The notes beneath the pieces were generated by a model. That model was not told the DNA's origin and did not search any database. It saw only the letters and a list, made by a program, of their open reading frames with translations. A program made the position numbers and the translations under genes. From Limnohabitans sp. T6-5 (GTDB lineage Bacteria; Pseudomonadota; Gammaproteobacteria; Burkholderiales; Burkholderiaceae_C): 64,000 nt of DNA. Shown in pieces: positions 35,873 through 43,881 of this stretch. The stretch covers positions 62,001-126,000 of the forward strand of contig NZ_NERV01000004.1 in NCBI RefSeq assembly GCF_003063315.1, written 5' to 3'. Numbering within the stretch: the first letter of the stretch is position 1; each line of letters opens with the position of its first letter.

Positions 35873-36448
35873 ATGAGCGACCTTCCCGATCTGGATGCCA
35901 TGCCCAAAGTCATGGGCGACGATGGCCAGTTCCACGCCACCGATGACGAAGTCGATCTGTCGGGCACGCCCGTCGAAGCCTGGGTGGCGCTGGCGTTTTT
36001 CTGGATGCTCGGCGCTACGGTGTTTTACCAATTCATCACCCGCTACGTGATGAACAACTCGGCCTCCTGGACGGAAGAAATTGCCCGCTACATGCTGATC
36101 GCCACCGTGTTCACCGGGGCCACGATTGGCGTGGCCAAAAACAACCACATCCAGGTCGATTTCTTTTACCGCTTCATGCCCGACTGGCTGGGCCGTGTCA
36201 TGGGCACGCTGGTCGATGTGATGCGCATCGCTTTCTTTGCTGCAGCCACCTTCCTCACCGGTCAAATGATGGACAAGCTGGGCAGCTACAAAATGACCGT
36301 CATCGACTTGCCCATGAACATCGTCTACGGCGTGGTCATGGCCGGTTTTGCCGCCATGTGCCTGCGTGCCGTGTGGGTGGCCCGCGTGCATTGGCAGCGC
36401 GGCTACACCGTGCTGCAACGCCCCGAGTCTGAAATGACCGACCGCTGA
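35873..36448 (+). CDS. dctQ: TRAP transporter small permease DctQ
   Basis: This is the small membrane subunit of about 191 residues with four hydrophobic helices. ATG 35873 (MSDLPDLD) is used; the frame is open 20 codons further, across the terminator hairpin. The acidic cytoplasmic leader is followed by FFWMLGATVFYQFITRYVMNNSASWTEEIARYMLIATVFTG, the DctQ signature in which NSASWTEEIARY contacts DctM. It precedes dctM by 22 bases. Confidence 0.9.
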   Translation: MSDLPDLDAMPKVMGDDGQFHATDDEVDLSGTPVEAWVALAFFWMLGATVFYQFITRYVMNNSASWTEEIARYMLIATVFTGATIGVAKNNHIQVDFFYRFMPDWLGRVMGTLVDVMRIAFFAAATFLTGQMMDKLGSYKMTVIDLPMNIVYGVVMAGFAAMCLRAVWVARVHWQRGYTVLQRPESEMTDR

Positions 36449-36470
36449 AACGCCTTTAGAAAGTTCTCCC

Positions 36471-37865
36471 ATGTTGAAGATCCTTTTCCTCATTCTCATG
36501 AGCGGCGGCATTCCGGTGGCCATTGCCATGGCCGGTGCTTCTTTGCTGTATTTGTTTTTCGTCGAAAGCTCGCCGCCCTTTGTGGTCATCCACCGCATGG
36601 TCTCGGGCATCGACAGCTTTCCGCTGCTGGCCGTACCCTTCTTCATCCTGGCCGGCAACCTGATGAACAACGCGGGCATCACCAACCGGATCTACAACTA
36701 CGCGCTGGCCCTGGTGGGCTGGCTCAAAGGCGGCCTGGGTCACGTCAACGTGGTCGGCTCGGTCGTGTTCGCGGGCATGAGCGGCACAGCCATTGCCGAC
36801 GCGGCAGGCCTGGGCACCATCGAGATCAAGGCCATGAAAGACCATGGCTACAGCACCGAATTTGCCGTGGGCGTCACGGCCGCTTCGGCCACACTGGGCC
36901 CCATCATTCCGCCCAGTTTGCCCTTTGTGATCTACGGCATGATGGCCAACGTCTCAGTCGGCGCCTTGTTTCTGGCTGGCATCTTGCCCGGCATTTTGAT
37001 GGCGGTTCTGATGATGCTCACGGTGGCCTATTTCGCACATAAAAACGGCTGGGGTTCCGACGTCAAATTCGAGTGGTCGAAAGTGATCAAGGCCTTGATC
37101 GAAACCGCTGTAGTCGTGGGCTGGCCCCTGTCCATCTGGTGGTTGGTCACGGCCATGGGCACCCCACCGCAAATCACCGTGTTCGCTGCCTTGTTCGTGC
37201 TGTTCGCAGCCGACAAGCTGTTCAACTTTCAAGCCGTGCTGCCCATCATGACGCCCGTGCTGCTGATCGGCGGTATGACGACGGGCGTGTTCACCCCCAC
37301 AGAAGGCGCGATTGCCGCCTGCGTCTGGGCGATTGCGTTGGGTTTCTTTTGGTACCGCACACTCAACTTCAAGATGTTCGTGAAGATCTGTCTCGACACC
37401 GTCGAGACCACGGCCACCGTGCTCTTCATTGTGGCCGCTGCCAGCATTTTTGGCTGGATGCTCACGGCCACCGGTGTGACGGCCGCCATCAGCGAATGGG
37501 TGTTGGGCTTCACACAAACGCCTTGGGTCTTCCTGTTGCTGGCCAACGCATTGATGTTGTTTGTCGGTTGCTTCCTGGAGCCTACAGCGGCCATCACCAT
37601 CTTGGTGCCGATTTTGGTGCCGATCTGCCAGAAGCTGGGCATTGACCTGGTGCACTTCGGCCTGGTCATGGTGCTCAACCTGATGATCGGCTTGCTGCAC
37701 CCGCCCATGGGCATGGTGCTGTTTGTGCTGGCCCGCGTGGCCCGCTTGAGCGTGGAGGCCACCACCCGCGCCATCTTGCCTTGGCTGTTCCCTTTGCTGG
37801 GGAGCTTGGTCGTCATCACCTATGTCCCCAGCTTGGTGCTGTGGTTGCCCAAACAATTCTATTGA
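36471..37865 (+). CDS. dctM: TRAP transporter large permease DctM
   Basis: This is the main sodium-driven channel subunit, 464 residues with about twelve hydrophobic segments. Family motifs include VPFFILAGNLMNNAGIT, GMSGTAIADAAGLGTIEIKAMKDHGY, SATLGPIIPPSLPFVIYG, and in the second half LFVGCFLEPTAAITILVPILVPI and GLLHPPMGMVLFV. Na+ sites lie in the two helical hairpins. Forty-five bases separate it from the UxaA-type gene; that gap carries one copy of a recurring hairpin element. Confidence 0.94.
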   Translation: MLKILFLILMSGGIPVAIAMAGASLLYLFFVESSPPFVVIHRMVSGIDSFPLLAVPFFILAGNLMNNAGITNRIYNYALALVGWLKGGLGHVNVVGSVVFAGMSGTAIADAAGLGTIEIKAMKDHGYSTEFAVGVTAASATLGPIIPPSLPFVIYGMMANVSVGALFLAGILPGILMAVLMMLTVAYFAHKNGWGSDVKFEWSKVIKALIETAVVVGWPLSIWWLVTAMGTPPQITVFAALFVLFAADKLFNFQAVLPIMTPVLLIGGMTTGVFTPTEGAIAACVWAIALGFFWYRTLNFKMFVKICLDTVETTATVLFIVAAASIFGWMLTATGVTAAISEWVLGFTQTPWVFLLLANALMLFVGCFLEPTAAITILVPILVPICQKLGIDLVHFGLVMVLNLMIGLLHPPMGMVLFVLARVARLSVEATTRAILPWLFPLLGSLVVITYVPSLVLWLPKQFY

Positions 37866-37866
37866 C

Positions 37867-37910
37867 CTTGAGGGACAGATTTTTAGCGCTGCCCCCAACC
37901 GATTGACATC
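37867..37910 (+). promoter_or_regulatory. Recurring intercistronic hairpin element, copy 1
   Basis: GAGGGACAGATTTTTAGCGC continuing into TGCCCCCAACCGATT ends just before the UxaA-type start. It is clearly similar over about 40 bases to the element at 39441-39491. Here the stem is imperfect (GGGACAG against CTGCCCC). Confidence 0.6.
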
Positions 37911-39440
37911 ATGAACAATTCCTTCATTCGCCTGCACCCCGCCGATGACGTGGTCATCGCCCGCGCCCAACTCATGAGCGGCAGCACCGTGGACGGTGTG
38001 GCCGTGCGCGGCCTGATTCCGCCCGGTCACAAGATCGCCACCCGCGCCATCGCCGCTGGTGAACCGGTGCGCCGTTACAACCAGATCATCGGCTTTGCTT
38101 CGCAGGCCATTGCCCCCGGTGAGCATGTGCACACGCACAACCTGAACATGGGCGCGGAAAAAGGCAACTTCGAGCGCGATTACGCCATCGGGCAAGACGT
38201 GAAACCCGAGCCAGTGCGCAAGCAGGCGACTTTCATGGGCTACAAGCGCTCGGATGGCCGTGTCGCCACGCGCAACTACATTGGTGTGCTGTCGAGCGTC
38301 AATTGCTCAGCCACCGCTGCCCGCGCGATTGCAGACCACTTTTCCAAACGCAACAACCCTGGGGCGCTGGCCAACTTTCCGAACGTAGATGGAGTCGTAG
38401 CATTGACCCACGGCACCGGCTGCGGCATGGACACAGAGGGGCTGGGCATTCAGCTTTTGGAGCGTACGCTGGCCGGTTACGCCACCCACGCCAACTTCTG
38501 GGGTGTGGTGGTGGTGGGCCTGGGCTGCGAGGCCAATCAGCTGAACACCTGGCTCGCGCACAGCAGCCTGCGCGAGGGCGACACGCTCAAGGTCTTCAAC
38601 ATCCAGGACACGGGCGGCACGCGTCTGACGGTGGAAAAAGGCATCCAGCTGATTGAAGAGATGCTGCCTCGCGCCAACGCCATCACCCGCGAGCCTTGCA
38701 GTGCCGAGCACATCACGGTGGGTTTGCAGTGCGGCGGGTCTGACGGTTATTCGGGCATCAGCGCCAACCCCGCTTTAGGCGCAGCAGTCGACCTGTTGGT
38801 GCAACACGGCGGCACGGCCATCTTGAGCGAAACACCTGAAATTTATGGGGCCGAGCATTTGCTCACGCGCCGTGCCGTGAAACCTGAAGTGGCGCACAAA
38901 CTGATCGAGCGCATCCGCTGGTGGGAAAACTACACCGCCATCAACGGCGGCGAGATGAACAACAACCCCTCGCCCGGCAACAAGGCGGGCGGCCTGACCA
39001 CCATCCTTGAAAAGTCTCTGGGTGCGGTGGCCAAAGGCGGCACCAGCAACCTGCAAGCCGTCTACGAATACGCCGAGCCGGTCACGGCCAAAGGCTTTGT
39101 CTACATGGACACGCCCGGCTACGACCCGGTGAGCGCCACGGGCCAAGTGGCCGGTGGGGCCAACCTGATCTGCTTCACGACCGGGCGCGGCAGTGCCTAC
39201 GGCTGCGCGCCCTCGCCCAGCCTGAAGTTCTCGACCAACACCGCCCTGTGGAAAAAGCAGGAAGAGGACATGGATCTGAACTGCGGCGAAATCGTGGACG
39301 GCGGCGTGAGCATTGTCGACATGGGCCAGCGGATTTTTGAAATGATCCTCGCCGCCGCCTCGGGTGAACCCACCAAGAGCGAGCGCCACGGCTACGGCCA
39401 AAACGAATTTGTGCCGTGGCAAGTGGGCGCGGTAATGTAA
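37911..39440 (+). CDS. UxaA family sugar-acid dehydratase (altronate/galactarate dehydratase type)
   Basis: This 509-residue Fe-dependent dehydratase has an N-terminal SAF domain (about residues 1-95, MNNSFIRLHPADDVVIA...LIPPGHKIATR) and a large catalytic domain. The catalytic domain has RSDGRVATRNYIGVLSSVNCSATAA, the THGTGCGMD Cys motif, VGLGCEANQ and LQCGGSDGYSGISANPALG, with cysteines as candidate iron ligands. Members act on D-altronate, D-galactarate or related acids (some on L-fuconate/D-arabinonate), usually giving 2-keto-3-deoxy acids. The position with fructuronate reductase- and mannonate dehydratase-type genes favours a hexuronate role (altronate to 2-keto-3-deoxygluconate). Confidence 0.88.
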   Translation: MNNSFIRLHPADDVVIARAQLMSGSTVDGVAVRGLIPPGHKIATRAIAAGEPVRRYNQIIGFASQAIAPGEHVHTHNLNMGAEKGNFERDYAIGQDVKPEPVRKQATFMGYKRSDGRVATRNYIGVLSSVNCSATAARAIADHFSKRNNPGALANFPNVDGVVALTHGTGCGMDTEGLGIQLLERTLAGYATHANFWGVVVVGLGCEANQLNTWLAHSSLREGDTLKVFNIQDTGGTRLTVEKGIQLIEEMLPRANAITREPCSAEHITVGLQCGGSDGYSGISANPALGAAVDLLVQHGGTAILSETPEIYGAEHLLTRRAVKPEVAHKLIERIRWWENYTAINGGEMNNNPSPGNKAGGLTTILEKSLGAVAKGGTSNLQAVYEYAEPVTAKGFVYMDTPGYDPVSATGQVAGGANLICFTTGRGSAYGCAPSPSLKFSTNTALWKKQEEDMDLNCGEIVDGGVSIVDMGQRIFEMILAAASGEPTKSERHGYGQNEFVPWQVGAVM

Positions 39441-39491
39441 TGACTTTGCGGGACAGATCTTTAGCTCTGTCCCCAACTGATTAAGAAGAAC
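39441..39491 (+). promoter_or_regulatory. Recurring intercistronic hairpin element, copy 2
   Basis: GGGACAGA (39450-39457) pairs perfectly with TCTGTCCC (39466-39473) around TCTTTAGC. The flanks CAACTGATT and the loop TTTAGC also occur in copy 1 before the UxaA-type gene. No T tract follows, so it looks like an RNA processing or stability element rather than a terminator. Confidence 0.65.
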
Positions 39492-40544
39492 ATGAGCCAT
39501 ACCATTTCTGCAAGCGACCTCCGCACCAAAGTCGCCCGCATCATCGAACAAGCGGGCAGCGCCCCGGCGGAGGCCGCTCAGGTGGCCGACAACCTGGTCA
39601 TGGCCAACCTGAGCGGGCACGACTCGCATGGCGTGGGCATGGTGCCGCGCTATGTGGACGCGGTGCTCGAAGGGGGTCTGTCGCCCAACACGGGCGTGAA
39701 AGTGCTGCTCGACACCGGCCCGCTGCTGAACCTGGACGGCCAGCGCGGTTACGGCCAGATCACCGGCGTGCAGGCCATGCAGATGGGCATCGAGCGTGCC
39801 AAGCAACACGGTGTGTGCACCGTGGCCCTGAGCCGCTCGCACCACCTGGGCCGCATCGGACACTTCGCCGAAATGGCGGTGGCGCAAGGCCTGGTGTCGG
39901 TGCATTTTGTGAACGTGCTCTCGCGCCCCGTGGTCGCGCCCTTTGGCGGCGGTGACGGCCGCTTTGGCACCAACCCCTGCTGCATTGGCGTGCCCATGGG
40001 CAGCCGTGCCCCCTTTGTGCTCGACTTTGCTACCAGCCGCGTGGCGCAAGGCAAGATGCGCGTCGCCCACAACAAGGGCGAACAAGTGCCGCCCGGCTAT
40101 TTGATCGACGAAAACGGCCACCCCACCAACGACCCCGGCGTGGTGGTGGTGCCGCAGTCCAATGGCTTATTCGGTGCGCTCATGACCTTTGGCGACCACA
40201 AAGGCTTTGGCATGGCCATGGCCTGCGAGCTGCTGGGCGGTGCGCTCACCGGCAGCGGCACCTGGCACCGCGAAGCGGACCACCAACGCGCCGTGCTCAA
40301 CGGCATGCTGACGATGCTGATCGACCCGGTGCGCTTGGGTACGCAAACCATGTTTGAGCAAGAAGCCCTGGCCTTTGCCGACTGGCTGCGCCAAAGCCCG
40401 GATGCCCCCGGCAGCGATGGCGTCAAGCTGGCAGGGGAACCCGAACGCACCGCACGCGCTGAGCGCGAGCAAAGCGGCATCTGGATCGACGAGGCCACCT
40501 GGGCCGAGATCGAAGCGTCCGAACACAAACTCCAACAACGTTGA
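39492..40544 (+). CDS. Ldh/malate dehydrogenase type-2 family oxidoreductase
   Basis: This 350-residue NAD(P)-dependent dehydrogenase belongs to the family of YlbC/YiaK/ComC and sulfolactate dehydrogenase, which reduces 2-oxoacids. Characteristic features are the N-terminal VADNLVMANLSGHDSHGVGMVPRYVDAV helix with the catalytic His, SRSHHLGRIGHFAEMA, FGTNPCCIGVP, VLDFATS and FGDHKGFGMAMACELLGGALTG. In this operon it may oxidise or reduce a 2-keto acid product. Its true substrate is unknown. Confidence 0.87.
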   Translation: MSHTISASDLRTKVARIIEQAGSAPAEAAQVADNLVMANLSGHDSHGVGMVPRYVDAVLEGGLSPNTGVKVLLDTGPLLNLDGQRGYGQITGVQAMQMGIERAKQHGVCTVALSRSHHLGRIGHFAEMAVAQGLVSVHFVNVLSRPVVAPFGGGDGRFGTNPCCIGVPMGSRAPFVLDFATSRVAQGKMRVAHNKGEQVPPGYLIDENGHPTNDPGVVVVPQSNGLFGALMTFGDHKGFGMAMACELLGGALTGSGTWHREADHQRAVLNGMLTMLIDPVRLGTQTMFEQEALAFADWLRQSPDAPGSDGVKLAGEPERTARAEREQSGIWIDEATWAEIEASEHKLQQR

Positions 40545-40593
40545 ACGCCTGCGGGCTCAAGGCCCTGTGGTCAATGTCTTGAGACCTCAAATC

Positions 40594-41997
40594 ATGAACC
40601 TGTCTGCCGCCACACTCCGCGCCCTGCCCGCTTCCATCCATACCCCTGCGTATGACCGCACAAGCCACGCCCCCGGCGTGGTGCACTTGGGGCTGGGCGC
40701 TTTTCACCGCGCCCACCAGGCCATGGTGTTTGACCAACTGCTGGCCGGTGGCGACACGCGCTGGGGCATCCATGGCGTGGGCATGACGCGGCCCGATCTG
40801 GTGAACCAACTCAAAGCGCAGGACGGCTTATATGCCGTGCGCATCGCCGATGGGCTAGGGGTGAAGTGGCAAGTGCCCGGGGCGCTGTGGCGCACCCACG
40901 TGGCCGCCACCGAGCGCGATGCGGTGGTGCAAGCCATCGCCGCGCCCAGCACCCGCTGGGTCACGCTCACCGTGACCGAAAAAGGTTACACACCGGCCCT
41001 GGCGCAACTGCTGCTGGACGGCTTGCGCCTGCGCCAGCAAGCAGGTCTTTCGGGCATCACCATCGCGTCGTGCGACAACCTGCAGGGCAACGGCCACAAG
41101 CTGCAGGCCTTGGTCAAAGCCGCAGCATCACCGCAAGACGCAGAGGTGCTGACCTGGCTCGACGCGCACTGTGCCTTTCCATGCAGCATGGTCGACCGCA
41201 TCGTGCCCGCCGCCACGCCCGAGGTGATGGCCGCCGCACAAGAGGCATTGGGCGTTCAAGATCAATGCGCCCTGAGCACCGAAGGCTTTTGGGAATGGGT
41301 GATCGAAGACCGCTTGGCCGACCCGCTTGATGCCGCCCTGCTGCAAAGCGCCGGTGTGCGCGTGACGGGCGATGTGCACAGCTACGAAGAAGCCAAGCTG
41401 CGGATGCTCAACGGCAGCCACTCGGCCATGGCCCTCATGGGAGCGGTCACAGGCAGGCCTTTCATTGCCAGCTGCATCGGTGAGCCACACATCCGCAGCT
41501 TTGTGCACCGCCTGATGAGCCGCGAGGTCGCGCCACACCTCGCCCGCAGCGACTGGGCCGATTACCGCGACGCGCTGATCGCCCGCTTTGGCAACCCGTA
41601 CTTGAAGCACAGCGTGCACCAGATCGCCACCGACAGCTCGCAAAAAATCCCGCAGCGCTGGCCGCCTTCTGTGCTGGGCCAGATCGCGCAAGGCGCTTCG
41701 TTTGAACACCACGCGTTGGCCGCAGCCGTCTTCTTGCGCTACACCTTGGGCGTGGACGAGCACGGCCAGGCCTATGCCCTGAACGACCCGCAAGCCGAGA
41801 GCCTCATGGCCATTGGCGCCGCGCAACACACCGAACCTGAGGCCTGCGTGCACGCCCTGCTGGCCCGTGAAGACCTGTGGGGCAGCACCCTGCCCGGCAA
41901 CGCCAATTGGACCACCCGCGTGACGCACTGGCACCAGCAAGTCCTGCGGCACGGTGTGAATGCAGCCATCCAGCAATTGCTGGCCACACAAGCATGA
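40594..41997 (+). CDS. uxuB: Mannitol dehydrogenase family, probable fructuronate reductase
   Basis: This 467-residue polyol-specific long-chain dehydrogenase starts at ATG 40594, since the frame upstream lies inside the preceding gene. Motifs are VHLGLGAFHRAHQA at the dinucleotide fold, VTLTVTEKGY, SCDNLQGNG, CAFPCSMVDRIVPA, the EDRLADPL segment, YEEAKLRMLNGSHSAMALMG with the catalytic Lys, and the FGNPYLKHSVHQIATDSSQKIPQRW block with Asn/His. UxuB reduces D-fructuronate to D-mannonate. The mannonate dehydratase gene is next, making this assignment likely over mannitol or arabinitol dehydrogenase. Confidence 0.87.
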   Translation: MNLSAATLRALPASIHTPAYDRTSHAPGVVHLGLGAFHRAHQAMVFDQLLAGGDTRWGIHGVGMTRPDLVNQLKAQDGLYAVRIADGLGVKWQVPGALWRTHVAATERDAVVQAIAAPSTRWVTLTVTEKGYTPALAQLLLDGLRLRQQAGLSGITIASCDNLQGNGHKLQALVKAAASPQDAEVLTWLDAHCAFPCSMVDRIVPAATPEVMAAAQEALGVQDQCALSTEGFWEWVIEDRLADPLDAALLQSAGVRVTGDVHSYEEAKLRMLNGSHSAMALMGAVTGRPFIASCIGEPHIRSFVHRLMSREVAPHLARSDWADYRDALIARFGNPYLKHSVHQIATDSSQKIPQRWPPSVLGQIAQGASFEHHALAAAVFLRYTLGVDEHGQAYALNDPQAESLMAIGAAQHTEPEACVHALLAREDLWGSTLPGNANWTTRVTHWHQQVLRHGVNAAIQQLLATQA

Positions 41998-42036
41998 CAA
42001 GAACAGCAGCACATGCAACCCCGTTGCGTTTTCCCC

Positions 42037-42113
42037 GTAGGTCGGCACTCGCAGAGTCCGACAGGAGCAGCAGCCCAAACCAAAAGTCGGACTCTTCGAG
42101 TACCGACCTACAA
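42037..42113. repeat. Inverted pair of REP-like hairpins inside the sugar-acid operon
   Basis: GTAGGTCGGCACTCGCAGAG...TCCGACA and then GTCGGACTCTTCGAGTACCG...ACCTACA sit in opposite orientation between uxuB and manD. Inner stems are CTC/GAG in both. Confidence 0.8.
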
Positions 42114-42166
42114 AGTCCAAGCCATTGCCAACGCCTGAATTTGCGCCAACCCAACTGATTTGAACC

Positions 42167-43378
42167 ATGAAAATCACCGCCGCCCGCGTTATCGTCTGCA
42201 GCCCCGGTCGCAACTTCGTCACCCTCAAGATTGAGACCGACCAGGGCGTGTACGGTGTGGGTGACGCCACGCTCAACGGCCGCGAACTGGCCGTGGTCAG
42301 CTACCTCGAAGACCACCTCATCCCTTGCCTGATCGGGCGCGACCCGCAGCAGATCGAAGACATCTGGCAATACCTCTACAAAGGCGCTTACTGGCGGCGC
42401 GGCCCGGTGACCATGAGCGCGATTGCCGCCGTGGACACCGCGCTGTGGGACATCAAGGCCAAGATGGCGAACATGCCGCTGTACCAACTGCTGGGCGGGC
42501 GCAGCCGCACAGGGGTGATGGTCTATGGTCACGCCAACGGCCGCGACACGGCCGAAACGGTGGACGAAGTTTTGCGCCACAAGGAAGAAGGCTACCTGGC
42601 CATCCGCGCCCAAAGCGGCGTGCCGGGCCTGAACAAGGTCTATGGCGTGAGCGGTGCAAACCGCATGTACGAACCCGCCGACGGCAACTTACCCAGCGAA
42701 CACGACTGGAGCACCGAAAAGTATTTGCGCCACACCCCCGGTCTGTTTGAAGCCGTGCGCGAAGCCGTGGGCCCCGACATCCACTTGCTGCACGACGTGC
42801 ACCACCGCCTCACGCCCATCGAGGCAGGGCAACTGGGCAAAGCGTTGGAGCCGGTGCGCATGTTCTGGATGGAAGATCCGACACCGGCCGAAAACCAGGA
42901 CGCCTTCCAGTGGATACGCCACCACACCACCACGCCAATTGCGGTGGGTGAAATTTTCAACAGCATCTGGGACTGCAAGACGCTGATCGAAAAGCAGCTG
43001 ATCGACTACATCCGCACCACCGTGGTCCACGCGGGCGGCATTACGCACCTGCGGCGCATCGCCGACTTGGCCAGCCTGTACCAAGTGCGCACCGGCTGCC
43101 ACGGCGCGACCGACCTGTCGCCCGTGTGCATGGGCGCGGCCCTGCACTTTGACACCTGGGTGCCCAACTTTGGTGTGCAAGAGTTCATGCCCCACAGCGA
43201 AGAAATGCTCTCGGTTTTCCCGCACGATTACCGCTTTGAGCGCGGCATGATGCACTGCGGCGAGTCACCCGGCCACGGGGTGGACATCGACGAAAAGCTG
43301 GCTGCGAAGTACCCATACCAAAGAGCCTATCTGCCGGTTAACCGGCTGCAGCATGATGGGACGCTTTGGAGTTGGTGA
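42167..43378 (+). CDS. manD: D-mannonate dehydratase, enolase superfamily (ManD)
   Basis: This 403-residue Mg-dependent enolase-superfamily enzyme converts D-mannonate to 2-keto-3-deoxy-D-gluconate. Segments typical of ManD/RspA include [62 protein letters not shown] and [11 protein letters not shown]. The metal-binding barrel runs through [25 protein letters not shown] and [12 protein letters not shown] (Asp/Glu/Glu ligands), closing with [20 protein letters not shown] and the [14 protein letters not shown]-terminus. The last gene of the sugar-acid run, it is set off from uxuB by 169 bases with a REP pair. After it the sequence character changes. Confidence 0.95.
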   Translation: MKITAARVIVCSPGRNFVTLKIETDQGVYGVGDATLNGRELAVVSYLEDHLIPCLIGRDPQQIEDIWQYLYKGAYWRRGPVTMSAIAAVDTALWDIKAKMANMPLYQLLGGRSRTGVMVYGHANGRDTAETVDEVLRHKEEGYLAIRAQSGVPGLNKVYGVSGANRMYEPADGNLPSEHDWSTEKYLRHTPGLFEAVREAVGPDIHLLHDVHHRLTPIEAGQLGKALEPVRMFWMEDPTPAENQDAFQWIRHHTTTPIAVGEIFNSIWDCKTLIEKQLIDYIRTTVVHAGGITHLRRIADLASLYQVRTGCHGATDLSPVCMGAALHFDTWVPNFGVQEFMPHSEEMLSVFPHDYRFERGMMHCGESPGHGVDIDEKLAAKYPYQRAYLPVNRLQHDGTLWSW

Positions 43379-43881
43379 GGGCCGTTGAGTATCCAAGGTC
43401 AGTTATGCAGCGGTTGCAGCCTTTCGGCCAACACAGTCGGACTCACGCTTACGACCCTGAATCGATCACCGAACCGCTAAGGTCGAGTCAAGCGAGGGAT
43501 GGTCTGCAGAAGCTGCGATCCGACGGCCATAGCTATGGCCAGCGCTACACCATGAGCGCCTTGACCAGCTCATTCACCTCTGTAGACAGTCGCAACAGCC
43601 AGTCGCGCATTTCGGCACTGATCAAAGATCACGCGCTTCCGTCTGGAACCCAGAGTTTCGCGGCTGATATCGGTTTCAGATAAAGGGCATCTAAATGGCG
43701 TTGCGTTTCTGCGAGGACGGAAGGAGCGCTTTACTAGCGGAGACGTAACGCACTCATGACGGAGTGAGCGTGCGCATCTGCTCACAGAACGACTTGCAAT
43801 CGCTACTTCTTCTCACGGGGTAATCGCCGACCTGCAATTCAGCGCTACCATGCTGAAGTAGCCAAATTTAATTGAATTCCA
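43379..43881. other. Intergenic stretch, no supported gene; left edge of an A+T-richer patch
   Basis: About 500 bases carry only short, non-homologous open frames on both strands. The right end (about 43855-43881) is A+T-rich (CCAAATTTAATTGAATTCCA) and probably holds the promoter of the ATPase gene. I see no REP units, tRNA or attachment-site duplication here. Confidence 0.5.

Noticed and set aside
38775-40121. 448-codon minus-strand frame
   Set aside because: It is antisense to the UxaA-type and Ldh-type genes; no recognisable protein.
43366-43683. 105-codon plus-strand frame overlapping the manD end
   Set aside because: It has no ribosome site, no recognisable domain, and overlaps the certain manD C-terminus.
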